NCBI RefSeq assembly: GCF_000772935.1
Contig: NZ_JPVR01000065.1
Span: forward strand, 1 to 64,000
Source: Lysinibacillus boronitolerans JCM 21713 = 10a = NBRC 103108
GTDB taxonomy: Bacteria; Bacillota; Bacilli; Bacillales_A; Planococcaceae
Direction of reading: 5' to 3'
Length of the DNA: 64,000 nt
The notes beneath the pieces are model-generated. The model worked only from the letters and a program-made list of their open reading frames with translations, searched no databases and was not told where the DNA came from. Shown piece after piece: positions 35,657 to 45,232 of the stretch (the first letter of the stretch is position 1; every line of letters starts with the position of its first letter). The position numbers were made by a program, and so were the translations under genes.

Positions 35657-36184
35657 ATGAATGAAGAAACGCAAGAATTTATGATCATTGGGAAAGATGG
35701 TAAGGAACAGCAGTGTCGTGTGGTCTTTACCTTTGATGCGGAGGACAAGTCCTATGTGTTATTTTCCCTTGTAGATGAAACAGGTCAAGAAATCCCAGGA
35801 GACCTTTCGGCGATGACTTTTGATTACGATGATAATACAGGTGAGATGACCAATTTACAGCCTGTTGAAACAGATGCAGAATGGGAAATGATTAATGAAG
35901 TGGTATTAACATTACTAGATGAATTTGAAGAAGAACCACAGCTAATTACTGTGACGGACGAAGAAGGAAAAGATCAAGTGTGCGAAGTCATTCATACGTT
36001 TTCATCTGAGCATTTTGGTAAATCGTATGTATTATATGTGCCAGCAACAGAAGAACCGATTGATGAGCGTGATATTTTTGCTGCCCAATATATAGCTGGA
36101 AATGAAGGTCAAATTGAAGAGCTATACCCGATTGAGTCAGATGAAGAATGGGAATTTGTAGAAGAAGTATTAAACACTTTATAG
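35657..36184 (+). CDS. Double-domain DUF1292 protein
   Basis: 175 residues with two DUF1292 domains in tandem (about 5-87 and 95-175). Both have the ending TDAEWEMINEVVLTLL / SDEEWEFVEEVLNTL and a KDGKEQQC / EEGKDQVC start. The second resembles the single-domain YrzB encoded just upstream (HFGKSYVLYVPA versus [11 protein letters not shown]), so local duplication plus fusion is likely. Very acidic. The ATG has AAAGGAGGA upstream. Own terminator follows. Function unknown. Confidence 0.88.
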   Translation: MNEETQEFMIIGKDGKEQQCRVVFTFDAEDKSYVLFSLVDETGQEIPGDLSAMTFDYDDNTGEMTNLQPVETDAEWEMINEVVLTLLDEFEEEPQLITVTDEEGKDQVCEVIHTFSSEHFGKSYVLYVPATEEPIDERDIFAAQYIAGNEGQIEELYPIESDEEWEFVEEVLNTL

Positions 36185-36207
36185 AATGAACTATTTCTAG
36201 AATGCTC

Positions 36208-36243
36208 AAAAATCTGCTAACGAAAGTTGTTGGCAGATTTTTT
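36208..36243 (+). terminator. Terminator after the double DUF1292 gene
   Basis: AAAAATCTGC pairs with GCAGATTTTTT around a 15-nt loop. Confidence 0.85.
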
Positions 36244-36333
36244 ACATATGTAATTTCTCCTGAATTGTCGATTTCTGTTTGTCGTGAAAGTTGATTTCTA
36301 GTATGATATTGAATAGTGATAGGGGGGAAACCC

Positions 36334-37461
36334 GTGGATAACGGTTCTAAAAAACAAGAAATGTTTTCAAAAATGCAAGAAAGAAAATCTGAGGTAAAGA
36401 TCGTGAGAAAAATCGTCGCAATTATTGCCATTGTTTTCGTACTAATAATTGGAGTTGTTGGTTTATTTGGGTACAATTATGTAAAAGGTGCTTTAAAACC
36501 ACTGGACCCTAATGCAACGAAAACAATTGCGGTAGAAGTACCAATTGGCTCTAGTTTGTCCTCCATTTCAACACTACTAGAGAAAAAAGGTGTCATAAAA
36601 GATGCACGTGTTTTTAAATACTATGCAAAATTTAAAAATGAATCACAATTTCAAGCGGGAAATTATGATTTAACACAGGCAATGACATTTGATGAACTCA
36701 TTGAAAGCTTGAAAACAGGGAAGGTATATCGTAAGCCTGTCTTTACGATGACAGTCCCAGAAGGCTTAACACTTGAACAAATTGGGAAAGTGATTGAAAA
36801 GAAAACACCGTACACACAAAAAGAATTTATGGATCTTGTGACGAGTGACACATTTGTTCAACAAATGATGGCTAATTATCCTGAGCTAGTTACAGAGGCT
36901 GTTTTAGCTGACAACATTCGCTATGACTTAGAGGGCTATTTATATCCAGCTACGTATTCTTATTATGAAGAAAAACCATCTTTACAAGCGATTGTAGAAG
37001 AGATGGTAGCAGCCATGAACAATGTGGTGAAGAACTATAGTGATGTTTTAGCTGAAAAACAAATGTCCGTACATCAGCTATTAACATTTGCTTCATTATT
37101 GGAAGAAGAAGCGACTGCTCAAACGGATCGAGAGACTATTGCAAGTGTCTTCTATAATCGAATCAATGAAGGGATGCCACTCCAAACAGACCCAACCGTG
37201 CTCTATGCACTGGGTGATCACAAGGATCGTGTTCTATATGAAGATTTAGAAGTGGATAATGCCTATAACACTTACAAAAATAAAGGTCTACCGCCTGGTC
37301 CAATAGCGGGGGCAGGTAAAACTTCGATTGAGGCATCATTAAATCCAAGTCAAACAGATTATTTCTACTTCCTAGCAGATAAAGAGGGTGTCAACCACTT
37401 CTCAAAAACCTATGATGAGCATTTGCAGAAGGTAGAAAAATATTTACGAAAAGAAGAATAA
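36334..37461 (+). CDS. mltG: Endolytic peptidoglycan transglycosylase MltG
   Basis: A membrane-bound lytic transglycosylase that cuts nascent glycan strands and may set chain length. 375 residues: a short cytoplasmic head, one membrane segment (about 27-50) and the extracytoplasmic YceG domain. The catalytic glutamate lies in LLTFASLLEEEATAQTDR; MPLQTDPTVLYALG and YKNKGLPPGPIAGAG are the family signatures. The GTG at 36334 has AGGGGGG at 6 nt; an upstream GTG at 36316 has no RBS. Confidence 0.95.
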   Translation: MDNGSKKQEMFSKMQERKSEVKIVRKIVAIIAIVFVLIIGVVGLFGYNYVKGALKPLDPNATKTIAVEVPIGSSLSSISTLLEKKGVIKDARVFKYYAKFKNESQFQAGNYDLTQAMTFDELIESLKTGKVYRKPVFTMTVPEGLTLEQIGKVIEKKTPYTQKEFMDLVTSDTFVQQMMANYPELVTEAVLADNIRYDLEGYLYPATYSYYEEKPSLQAIVEEMVAAMNNVVKNYSDVLAEKQMSVHQLLTFASLLEEEATAQTDRETIASVFYNRINEGMPLQTDPTVLYALGDHKDRVLYEDLEVDNAYNTYKNKGLPPGPIAGAGKTSIEASLNPSQTDYFYFLADKEGVNHFSKTYDEHLQKVEKYLRKEE

Positions 37462-37500
37462 ACGTATAGGAAGAACAAAAATCATATAGCAAACAGATGG

Positions 37501-37536
37501 ATAGAAGGAAAGAAAAATAGCTTTCCTTCTATTTTC
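37501..37536 (+). terminator. Terminator of mltG
   Basis: ATAGAAGGAAAG pairs perfectly with CTTTCCTTCTAT around an 8-nt loop, followed by TTTTC. Beyond it, to 37747, no gene is evident. Confidence 0.85.
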
Positions 37537-37747
37537 ATGCTATTATAAAGTGTGATTTTTGATCAATCCGTTCATTTATGCGGGACAAATATGCGTGGTG
37601 GCAATTGTTTGAGCATATCGAAGCAATTGCTCATTTTTGTATGGCGAAGTACCAAGACATCACGTTTGGTCTTTTTCTTTTTGTTGATAAATGATGAAGT
37701 ACAGACAACGACAAACGCTCGTTGCCTTTTAAATGAGGGTGGAAACA

Positions 37748-38380
37748 ATGGAATTATCAGATGCATATATACAATCATTTATACAGCCACGTAATGAATT
37801 GCTTTTAGAAATGGAAGCATATGCGGAGGAGAATCATGTACCGATCATGCAACTAGCAGGTATAGATGCATTAAATCAGCTGTTGCGTATTCAAAATCCG
37901 TCAAAAATTTTAGAGATAGGTACGGCAATCGGTTACTCTGCTATTCGTATGGCTGAGGCATTGCCTAATGTCCAAATTGTTACAATTGAACGTGATCAAG
38001 ATCGTGTAGCAAGGGCAAAAGCCTATATTAAACGTTCGACTGTATCAGATCGAATTACGGTCATTGCGGGTGACGCTTTAGAAGTGGATGACGAGGCTAT
38101 TAACACAACATTCGATGCTGTCTTTATTGATGCTGCGAAGGGACAATACCAACGCTTTTTTGAAAAATACGTGCCTTTAGTAAAATCAGGTGGGGTATTA
38201 TATATCGATAATATGTACATGCATGGTTTGTCTGATTTAGAGTTGAAGGATGTTCCACGTCGTAAGCGTACAATGATTCGCAATTTAAAAAACTTCACGG
38301 ATTGGATTATGCAGCACCCAGATTATACGAGTGCTTTTTTACCAGTCGGTGACGGTTTATTACTATGTTTGAAGAGGTGA
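37748..38380 (+). CDS. trmR: tRNA 5-hydroxyuridine(34) O-methyltransferase
   Basis: 210 residues, class I SAM O-methyltransferase. In B. subtilis TrmR (YrrM) makes mo5U34 from ho5U34. The SAM loop is ILEIGTAIGYSAIRMAEALP, followed by TIERDQDR and VFIDAAKGQYQRFFEKY with metal-site aspartates. The ATG at 37748 has GAGGGTGG upstream. The next two genes encode the ho5U34-forming hydroxylases, so the three make one tRNA modification pathway. Confidence 0.94.
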   Translation: MELSDAYIQSFIQPRNELLLEMEAYAEENHVPIMQLAGIDALNQLLRIQNPSKILEIGTAIGYSAIRMAEALPNVQIVTIERDQDRVARAKAYIKRSTVSDRITVIAGDALEVDDEAINTTFDAVFIDAAKGQYQRFFEKYVPLVKSGGVLYIDNMYMHGLSDLELKDVPRRKRTMIRNLKNFTDWIMQHPDYTSAFLPVGDGLLLCLKR

Positions 38381-38385
38381 CTACT

Positions 38386-39318
38386 ATGAAAAAACCAGAA
38401 TTGCTTGTGACACCACAATCATTAGAACATATAAAAGCACTTTTAGCAGCTGGAGCAGATGCTTTTGTTATTGGTGAACAACAATTTGGTCTACGTCTAG
38501 CAGGAGAGTTCTCAGTTGAGGAAGTTGAAGAAGCGACGAAGCTTATTCACGAAGCGGGTAAAAAGGTGTATGTTGCAGTCAATGCACTTTTCCATAATGA
38601 GAAACTAGAGGCACTTGCTGATTATTTAAAAGAAATGCAACGTATCGGAGTGGACCGTTTAATTTATGGTGATCCAGCGGTACTTATTATTCGCCGAGAG
38701 CAAGGTGTCACAATTCCGTTACATTGGAATCCAGAAACGACAGCCACAAACTGGTTTACGGCCAATTACTGGGGGAAACGTGGTGCAACGCGTGCCGTGT
38801 TAGCACGTGAACTTTCTCTTGATGAAGTATTAGAAATTAAAGAAAATACTGAGATGGAGATTGAAGTACAGGTACATGGGATGACATGTATGTTCCAATC
38901 AAAACGTCCATTACTCGGCCATTATTTCTTATATCAAGACAAAGTAATGGCTATTGAAAATCGTCAAGAAAATCGTAATATGTTCCTACATGATGATGAA
39001 CGGAATAATAAATATCCAATATACGAAGATGTAAATGGTACACATATTTTTAGTCCAAATGATATGTGTATTATTGATGAGCTTGGCGATTTATTTGAGG
39101 GTGGCATCGATGCGCTGAAAATTGAAGGGGTACTTCAAACGCCCGACTATGTAGTAAAGGTAACAGAAGCTTACCGAAAAGCGATCGATACGTATTTTGA
39201 CGAGTCAGAAGAGGCATATGAAGAGATAAAAGATGATTTATTAGCAAAAATTGAAGATATTCAACCAGCCATTCGACCATTAGATACAGGCTTTATCTTC
39301 AAGGAAACAGTTTACTAG
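38386..39318 (+). CDS. trhP1: tRNA uridine(34) hydroxylase subunit TrhP1 (U32 peptidase family)
   Basis: 310 residues of the peptidase-U32 family; B. subtilis YrrN/TrhP1 works with TrhP2 in prephenate-dependent hydroxylation of tRNA U34. The N-terminal barrel starts PELLVTPQSLEHIKALLAAGADAF. It lacks the four-cysteine cluster present in the next gene product. The ATG at 38386 has GAAGAGGTGA upstream. Starts 5 bp after trmR. Confidence 0.9.
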   Translation: MKKPELLVTPQSLEHIKALLAAGADAFVIGEQQFGLRLAGEFSVEEVEEATKLIHEAGKKVYVAVNALFHNEKLEALADYLKEMQRIGVDRLIYGDPAVLIIRREQGVTIPLHWNPETTATNWFTANYWGKRGATRAVLARELSLDEVLEIKENTEMEIEVQVHGMTCMFQSKRPLLGHYFLYQDKVMAIENRQENRNMFLHDDERNNKYPIYEDVNGTHIFSPNDMCIIDELGDLFEGGIDALKIEGVLQTPDYVVKVTEAYRKAIDTYFDESEEAYEEIKDDLLAKIEDIQPAIRPLDTGFIFKETVY

Positions 39319-39332
39319 GAGGGGGCAATAAC

Positions 39333-40613
39333 ATGGCATTAGCGTTAGAGCAAAATGACAAAATCCGTGAGATTGTCGACGGTAAACGTGTCATTACTAA
39401 AAAACCAGAGCTACTTGCCCCAGCAGGTAGTTTAGAGAAATTAAAAGTAGCAGTCCATTACGGAGCAGATGCTGTATTTATCGGTGGGCGAGAGTTTGGT
39501 CTACGTTCGAATGCGGATAACTTTTCAATTGAAGAAATGCGTGAAGGTGTAGAATTTGCCAATCGATATGGTGCGAAAATATATGTAACGACAAATATTT
39601 TTGCCCACAATGAAAATATGGATGGTTTAGAGCGTTACTTAAAGGACATTGAATCAGTCGGGGTAACTGGTATTATTGTAGCAGACCCACTCATTATTGA
39701 AACATGTCGCACAGTAGCACCTAAGCTTGAAATTCACCTTTCCACACAGCAGTCACTGTCCAACTGGAAGGCCGTGCAGTACTGGAAAGAAGAAGGCTTA
39801 CATCGTGTCGTTTTAGCACGTGAAGTAGGCGGAGAAGAAATGAAGCTGATGAAGGAAAAGGTCGACATTGAAATTGAGGCCTTCGTTCATGGTGCAATGT
39901 GTATTGCCTACTCTGGGCGTTGCGTTCTTTCTAATCATATGACAGCTCGTGACTCAAACCGTGGGGGATGCTGCCAATCATGCCGCTGGGACTATGATCT
40001 ATATGAATTAGAAGATGGTGAAGAAAAAGCACTTTTCGATGATAGCCATGCGCCATTTGCGATGAGTCCAAAAGATTTAAAATTAATTGAAGCAATTCCT
40101 CATATGATTGAGCTAGGTATCGACTCGTTAAAAATTGAAGGTCGTATGAAATCCATTCACTATGTAGCAACAGTCGTTACTGTGTACCGTAAAGTGATTG
40201 ATGCTTATTGCGCAGATCCTGATAACTTTAAAATTAAACGTGAGTGGCTAGAGGAATTAGACAAATGTGCCAACCGTGATACGGCTGAAGCATTCTTCCA
40301 TGATGCACCTGGCTTTGAGGAGCAAATGTTTGGTGTGCATGGTCGTAAAACAACCTATGAATTTGCTGGTCTTATTTTAGATCATGATCCAGAGACAAAA
40401 ATAGTGACAATGCAACAGCGTAATTATTTTAAACCTGGAGACGAAGTAGAATTCTTTGGTCCTGAAATTGAAAATTTCCGTATAACAATGGGCGAAATTT
40501 GGGACGAGGATGGCAATAGCCTAGATGCAGCCCGTCATCCATTACAAATTGTTAAATTTAAATGTGATACACCATTGAAGCCGCATAACATGATGCGAAA
40601 GGAGAATAACTAA
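39333..40613 (+). CDS. trhP2: tRNA uridine(34) hydroxylase TrhP2 (U32 peptidase family)
   Basis: 426 residues; peptidase-U32 barrel (about 22-260) plus C-terminal domain. The conserved cysteines of the family appear in [23 protein letters not shown] and later ELDKCANRD, consistent with an iron-sulfur cluster. With TrhP1 it makes ho5U34 from prephenate. RBS AGGAGGGGG. Its stop overlaps the udk start (TAATG). Confidence 0.92.
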   Translation: MALALEQNDKIREIVDGKRVITKKPELLAPAGSLEKLKVAVHYGADAVFIGGREFGLRSNADNFSIEEMREGVEFANRYGAKIYVTTNIFAHNENMDGLERYLKDIESVGVTGIIVADPLIIETCRTVAPKLEIHLSTQQSLSNWKAVQYWKEEGLHRVVLAREVGGEEMKLMKEKVDIEIEAFVHGAMCIAYSGRCVLSNHMTARDSNRGGCCQSCRWDYDLYELEDGEEKALFDDSHAPFAMSPKDLKLIEAIPHMIELGIDSLKIEGRMKSIHYVATVVTVYRKVIDAYCADPDNFKIKREWLEELDKCANRDTAEAFFHDAPGFEEQMFGVHGRKTTYEFAGLILDHDPETKIVTMQQRNYFKPGDEVEFFGPEIENFRITMGEIWDEDGNSLDAARHPLQIVKFKCDTPLKPHNMMRKENN

Positions 40614-41251
40614 TGGCAGTGAAGCGTCCTGTTGTCATCGGAATCGCGGGTGGCTCATGCTCGGGAAAAACGAGCGTGACGCGCGCTATTTATGATGTTT
40701 TCCGTGAGCATTCTGTTGTGGTGATTGAACAAGATTTTTATTATAAGGATCAAAGCCATTTAACATTTGAAGAACGCTTAGGAACTAACTACGATCATCC
40801 TTTAGCTTTCGATAATGATTTATTAATTGAGCACATAAAAAAGTTGTTAGTGCGTCAACCAATTGAAAAACCTGTGTATGATTACGTCCAACATACAAGG
40901 GCAGAAGAAGTTATTCACGTTGAACCAGTAGATGTTATTATACTAGAAGGTATTCTAGTGCTAGAGGATGCTGATTTACGTGATTTAATGGATATTAAAT
41001 TATTCGTGGATACAGATTCTGATTTACGCATTATTCGTCGCATTATGCGTGATATTAAAGAGCGCGGTCGTACAACGGATTCGGTAATTGAGCAGTATTT
41101 ATCGGCAGTTCGACCAATGCATAATTTATTTATTGAACCAACGAAACGTTATGCTGATATCATTATTCCTGAAGGTGGGGATAATGAGGTAGCAATTGAT
41201 TTAATGGTAACGAAAATTAAAACTATTCTTGAAACCGACAACGTATTGTAA
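40613..41251 (+). CDS. udk: Uridine kinase
   Basis: 212 residues; phosphorylates uridine and cytidine in pyrimidine salvage. P-loop [17 protein letters not shown] near residues 10-26, [16 protein letters not shown] and [12 protein letters not shown] follow the family pattern. ATG overlaps the trhP2 stop by 1 bp. Same order as B. subtilis yrrO-udk-greA. Confidence 0.96.
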   Translation: MAVKRPVVIGIAGGSCSGKTSVTRAIYDVFREHSVVVIEQDFYYKDQSHLTFEERLGTNYDHPLAFDNDLLIEHIKKLLVRQPIEKPVYDYVQHTRAEEVIHVEPVDVIILEGILVLEDADLRDLMDIKLFVDTDSDLRIIRRIMRDIKERGRTTDSVIEQYLSAVRPMHNLFIEPTKRYADIIIPEGGDNEVAIDLMVTKIKTILETDNVL

Positions 41252-41350
41252 TAAGATAGAGTGGTATTGACAATATTTACATGCATATTTAAAAAAAGCA
41301 TGCATACTATTAGGTCAAAGCGTAATTTGAAAACGTTTAAAAATAATAAA

Positions 41351-41391
41351 ATTCGATTAAATGCAACTTCCACGCATTTAGTCGAGTTTTA
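41351..41391 (+). terminator. Terminator after udk
   Basis: CGATTAAATGC pairs with GCATTTAGTCG (one G-U), then AGTTTTATG. Confidence 0.7.
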
Positions 41392-41426
41392 TGTTTTTAT
41401 ATTGAAGAAACAAGGAGTGAAGGACT

Positions 41427-41915
41427 TTGGCAAATGAAAAACAGTACCCTATGACAGCTGAGGGAAAACGTAAATTAGAAGAAGAATTAGTAAAATTAGA
41501 AACTGAAACACGTAAAGAAATCGTTGAACGTATTAAAATAGCACGTGATTTTGGAGATCTTTCAGAAAACGCTGAGTACGATTCAGCAAAAGAAGAACAA
41601 GCCTTTTTAGAAGGTCGTATTTCTACTTTAAAATCAATGATTCGTAATGCAGTGATTATTTCTGAAGACGAGACAGATAACAGTGTAGTATCACTAGGGA
41701 AAACGGTTACATTTGTAGAAATCATCAATGGTAAGCCATCAACAGATGAAGAATCATATACAATTGTTGGTTCTGCTGAGGCAGATCCTATGGAATTCCG
41801 TATTTCGAATGAATCACCAATTGCAAAAGGTCTACTTGGTCGTGCTGAAGGTGAAGAGGTTGTTGTTCAAACACCTGGCGGCGAAATGAAAGTGAAAATT
41901 CTTTCAATTAAATAA
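41427..41915 (+). CDS. greA: Transcription elongation factor GreA
   Basis: 162 residues; rescues backtracked RNA polymerase by stimulating transcript cleavage. The N-terminal coiled coil (about 10-75) has the acidic tip around [18 protein letters not shown]; the C-terminal FKBP-like globular domain ends with [13 protein letters not shown]. The start is TTG at 41427, with AAGGAGTG upstream; no in-frame ATG is available before the conserved region. Confidence 0.96.
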   Translation: MANEKQYPMTAEGKRKLEEELVKLETETRKEIVERIKIARDFGDLSENAEYDSAKEEQAFLEGRISTLKSMIRNAVIISEDETDNSVVSLGKTVTFVEIINGKPSTDEESYTIVGSAEADPMEFRISNESPIAKGLLGRAEGEEVVVQTPGGEMKVKILSIK

Positions 41916-41927
41916 TATGACTATGTA

Positions 41928-41968
41928 CAAGCAGTTAGCCCTTGGCTGACTGCTTGTGCCATTTTTAG
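41928..41968 (+). terminator. Terminator of greA
   Basis: CAAGCAGTTAGCC pairs with GGCTGACTGCTTG (one G-U) around a 3-nt loop, followed by GCCATTTTT. Confidence 0.8.
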
Positions 41969-42060
41969 CATGAAAACTAGTGTAGTAAAATAGTGAGGTA
42001 TAATTATTTTGCAAGTGCTGTCGAACTTGATAGAATAATGCCTAGAGAGGGGGAGACATT

Positions 42061-42720
42061 ATGAGTGAACGACAAACTCGAAGTGGTCGTCATTTGCAGC
42101 CATCTCGTAATAAAAAGCTAGATAAACTATTGAATGTGTTAATTGGTGTTGTGGTTGTACTCATTATTATCACAGCAACCTATGTGTTTAAATGGCAAGA
42201 TGATGCAGATCAAGCAGTGAAAGATGAACCAGCTCAAGAAGAACAGAGCGGTGATAATGAAAAAGAAGTAGAGAAAGAACCGACGGATGAAGAAAAACAA
42301 GATCTTGCTGTAGAAGAAGATAAACCTTCAGAGGAAGAATCAACACCTGAGGTATCCCAGGAAGAACAAAGCGCAGCAGAGGAATCAGCATCAGATAATC
42401 CGATTGTTGAGAAGGTCATCACGAATAAAAATTGGCAGCCAACACCTACAACACAAACAGGTCAGCATGTGTCTTCATATAATGACAAGTCTGTAGACTG
42501 GGCTGAGAAAGTAGCAACAGTATCTACTGTAACAGGTATTGACCAAAGCAATATGATCATTTGGCGTATGCAAAATAATGGTGGTCCTAATTCATCCATT
42601 GCTACTGTTTCGACCAATGATAAATCTCAAATGTATCGTGTAAGCATGGAATGGGTTGATAATGAAGGTTGGAAGCCTGTGAAGCTAGAGCAACTAAATA
42701 CATTAGAAGGCGCCTATTGA
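42061..42720 (+). CDS. YrrS-like membrane protein (DUF1510)
   Basis: 219 residues: a basic cytoplasmic head, one membrane segment (about 27-43), a very acidic low-complexity linker (about 50-120, Glu/Asp/Gln-rich) and a C-terminal DUF1510 domain outside the cell. The order greA-yrrS matches B. subtilis. Function is not established; association with cell-wall proteins has been suggested from neighbourhood. RBS GAGGGGGAG. Confidence 0.88.
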   Translation: MSERQTRSGRHLQPSRNKKLDKLLNVLIGVVVVLIIITATYVFKWQDDADQAVKDEPAQEEQSGDNEKEVEKEPTDEEKQDLAVEEDKPSEEESTPEVSQEEQSAAEESASDNPIVEKVITNKNWQPTPTTQTGQHVSSYNDKSVDWAEKVATVSTVTGIDQSNMIIWRMQNNGGPNSSIATVSTNDKSQMYRVSMEWVDNEGWKPVKLEQLNTLEGAY

Positions 42721-42779
42721 CGAAAATCACTCTTTTGATTATTTTTAATAGAGTTGATAAAGAAGGGAAGTAACAGTAC

Positions 42780-43472
42780 ATGAAAATTGCAGTAATTGGC
42801 GCAATGGAAGAGGAAGTGGAGCTTCTAAGAGCAGCATTAGATAATGCACACAGCACAACGATTGCAGGTAGTGAGTATACAACAGGAACGTTTGAAGGGA
42901 AGGAAGTCGTATTATTAAAAAGCGGTATTGGTAAAGTCAATGCTGCTATGTCTACGACAATCCTTTTACATGAGTTTAAACCAGATGTTGTCATTAATAC
43001 AGGCTCTGCAGGAGGATATGATGAAGCTCTTGAGGTAGGCGCTGTCGTTATTTCTGATGAAGTTCGTCACCACGATGTAGATGTCACAATCTTTGGCTAT
43101 GAAATTGGACAAATGGCTGGTATGCCAGCAGCATATAAATCAGATGAGAAATTGATGCAGGTGGCTGAGGAGGCTGTGAAGGCAGTTGGAGAGCACCAGT
43201 ATGGCGTTGGTTTAATTTGCTCTGGGGATGCTTTTATGAATGATCCTGAACGTGTAGAGGCTGTTCGTCGTCATTTCCCTCAAATGAAAGCTGTAGAGAT
43301 GGAAGCGGCTGCAGTTGCACAAGTTTGTTATCAATTTGCTACACCATTTGTAGTCATTCGCGCATTATCAGATATTGCAGGTAAAGAATCGAATATTAGC
43401 TTCGATGAATTTTTACCAGTTGCTGCAAAACATTCGACACAAGTCGTATTAAAAGCAATTTCCTCACTATAA
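42780..43472 (+). CDS. mtnN: 5'-methylthioadenosine/S-adenosylhomocysteine nucleosidase
   Basis: 230 residues; cleaves MTA and SAH to adenine and the thioribose, relieving inhibition of SAM-dependent methylases. [10 protein letters not shown] at the N-terminus holds the catalytic-acid Glu; [14 protein letters not shown] includes the substrate-ribose Glu; [10 protein letters not shown] includes the catalytic Asp. RBS AGAAGGGAAG. Confidence 0.96.
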   Translation: MKIAVIGAMEEEVELLRAALDNAHSTTIAGSEYTTGTFEGKEVVLLKSGIGKVNAAMSTTILLHEFKPDVVINTGSAGGYDEALEVGAVVISDEVRHHDVDVTIFGYEIGQMAGMPAAYKSDEKLMQVAEEAVKAVGEHQYGVGLICSGDAFMNDPERVEAVRRHFPQMKAVEMEAAAVAQVCYQFATPFVVIRALSDIAGKESNISFDEFLPVAAKHSTQVVLKAISSL

Positions 43473-43590
43473 ACTACACAGAATGGTCAAAATGTGTGGT
43501 TGATTCTGTGAGAAAAATCACAGTTCATTGAAAAAACAAATGCTACACTGACATTAATAAATCTCTTCATAATAGAATGGGAGGCATTCA

Positions 43591-43680
43591 TGATGTTATT
43601 TTTAACAGCAGGTGTAGTCATTATTACAACTTTAATAGGTACGTTGATTTCAGCAGAACTCTCTGAATCAGCACATTAGT
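43591..43680 (+). CDS. Putative 29-residue membrane peptide
   Basis: A tiny gene: RBS GGGAGG at 43580-43585, double ATG start, one hydrophobic segment (LTAGVVIITTLIGTLISA) and a polar tail ELSESAH. It is followed by a strong terminator at 43689-43731. The gap from mtnN (118 bp) contains a loose promoter-like CTGACA (17) TAATAG. No family recognised. RBS, one-span profile and private terminator make it likely to be expressed. Confidence 0.65.
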
Positions 43681-43688
43681 ATGACGGG

Positions 43689-43731
43689 AAAGCTCCTTTG
43701 CGACATAAACATGTCGCAGGGGAGCTTTTTA
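43689..43731 (+). terminator. Terminator after the 29-residue peptide gene
   Basis: A long stem: AAAGCTCC..TGCGACAT with ATGTCGCA..GGAGCTTT around AAAC, followed by a T-run. Confidence 0.92.
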
Positions 43732-43801
43732 TATGCCATGAAATAGGCATATTCTTCCGCCATTGATGATTGAATTTTTTTAATAACCATTTTACAATAT
43801 A

Positions 43802-44509
43802 TTATTCGATAGTTTTTTGGTCTCGTTTATACAATTGATAAAGTTTAATAAGTGCCCGTTTTTCAATGCGAGATACATAGCTACGTGAAATATTTAAGCG
43901 TGCTGCAATTTCCTTTTGCGTAAGTGCATCCTGTTGATTTAACCCATAACGGAGTGTCACAATTTCGAGTTCACGTTCATCGAGCATATGCAAATAGTGG
44001 TAAAGTTGTGCTACATGCTCTTTATGCTCTAGCTTCTCTGTGGCACTTTCTTCATCACACTGAAGTAGATCACGAATTTGCAATGCGTTTCCATCTTTAT
44101 CAGTTCCAATCGGCTCAAATAGCGAAACGTCTTTTTGCACTTTCTTTTGGGTGCGTAGATGCATTAAAATCTCATTTTCTATGCAACGAGCTGCATATGT
44201 GGCAAGTCTTGTTTTTTTATCAGGGGTATAGCTCTCAACGGCTTTCATTAGTCCAATTGTTCCAATGGAAATATAATCATCGAGTTGCTCATGTTTTGGA
44301 TGGAATTTTTTAACGACATGCGCGACAAGTCTCATATTACGTTCTATTAGATCAAGACGCGCTTGCTCATCGCCACCTAAAAATCGTTCAATACAAGCAG
44401 CTTCCTCTTCTTTTGAAAAGGGTTTATGGAATGTTTGCCCCTTTAAATAGCCAAGCAACGCAGGGATTTCAAGCCATAACTGCAACATCGATGTAAAAAT
44501 TCCGCTCAT
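43802..44509 (-). CDS. sigK: Sporulation sigma factor pro-SigK
   Basis: 235 residues, sigma-70 family, the late mother-cell sigma factor. Region 2 includes RNMRLVAHVVKKFHPKHEQLDDYISIGTIGL in part, region 4 NISRSYVSRIEKRALIKL. The hydrophobic 20-residue pro-sequence (MSGIFTSMLQ...) ends at a Gly20-Tyr21 junction, matching the processing point of B. subtilis pro-SigK. The gene is continuous; in B. subtilis it is split by the skin element. No helper gene for recombination is near. Confidence 0.94.
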   Translation of the reverse strand: MSGIFTSMLQLWLEIPALLGYLKGQTFHKPFSKEEEAACIERFLGGDEQARLDLIERNMRLVAHVVKKFHPKHEQLDDYISIGTIGLMKAVESYTPDKKTRLATYAARCIENEILMHLRTQKKVQKDVSLFEPIGTDKDGNALQIRDLLQCDEESATEKLEHKEHVAQLYHYLHMLDERELEIVTLRYGLNQQDALTQKEIAARLNISRSYVSRIEKRALIKLYQLYKRDQKTIE

Positions 44510-44570
44510 TGAATGATTTCATCCTTTCCCCATTTTTCGACAGTATATGTTTAAAAGCCGTGGGAAATGA

Positions 44571-44608
44571 AAAAAGTGCAACAGCAAATGTGCTGTTACA
44601 CTTTTTTT
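44571..44608 (-). terminator. Terminator of pssA
   Basis: On the minus strand AAAAAGTG-AACAGCA pairs with TGCTGTT-CACTTTTTT; the pssA stop codon lies in the stem. Confidence 0.75.
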
Positions 44609-45138
44609 AACGTAAATGTACTAATCATGAGAAAAGCTAAAATGGGGAAAAGGAAAAGATAAAATGCCGGATGGAACGTATAAGCTGCGAAATACGTTAA
44701 AGTTAAGAACGTACCTGCGGCTGTAATTGGTAAACCTGTGAAATAACCGTTCGCTTCGCTAATATTGAAGCGAGCTAAACGCATCGCGCCACAGACGATA
44801 AATAATACGGCCATCATCATGCCGACAAAACCAAAATCAACTAGAACAACTTCATACATTAATAATGCAGGCGCCACGCCAAATGATATAATATCACTCA
44901 TAGAATCTAATTGTTTACCTAATTCAGACACTTGTCCGAGCGCTCTCGCTACCTTACCATCGTAGCGATCAAGAAGAGCTGCTATAAAGATAAACAAGAC
45001 ACTATAGCTATAGTATTCATGTAGAGTGGCCATAATAGCCGCGCCTCCAAAGGACATATTACTAATTGTTATGAAGTTAGCTGCGTGCGATTTCATTTTC
45101 TTAACCGTGGTATCCACCAACTTGTGATAAAAAAACAA
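44596..45138 (-). CDS. pssA: Phosphatidylserine synthase (CDP-alcohol phosphotransferase)
   Basis: 180 residues, membrane enzyme that joins serine to CDP-diacylglycerol. The CDP-alcohol phosphotransferase motif is complete: DRYDGKVARALGQVSELG then KQLDSMSD. Five to six hydrophobic segments. The TTG start has AAAGGAGTGA upstream at a good distance. Divergent from psd, which decarboxylates its product. Confidence 0.92.
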   Translation of the reverse strand: MFFYHKLVDTTVKKMKSHAANFITISNMSFGGAAIMATLHEYYSYSVLFIFIAALLDRYDGKVARALGQVSELGKQLDSMSDIISFGVAPALLMYEVVLVDFGFVGMMMAVLFIVCGAMRLARFNISEANGYFTGLPITAAGTFLTLTYFAAYTFHPAFYLFLFPILAFLMISTFTLKKV

Positions 45139-45232
45139 GGGGGATCACTCCTTTGCACTTAAGATATTGTACCATTATACTTCGAATGCGAAAAAATTGA
45201 CAGTCTAAATTAATGGATAGGGGTTTTACTGT

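Noticed and set aside
37552..37794. Plus and minus open frames between mltG and trmR
   Set aside because: They overlap the trmR start, have no RBS, and resemble no protein family.
43477..43510. CACAGAAT..ATTCTGTG hairpin after mtnN as terminator
   Set aside because: The stem is followed by AGAAAAAT, with no T-run; it may be incidental.
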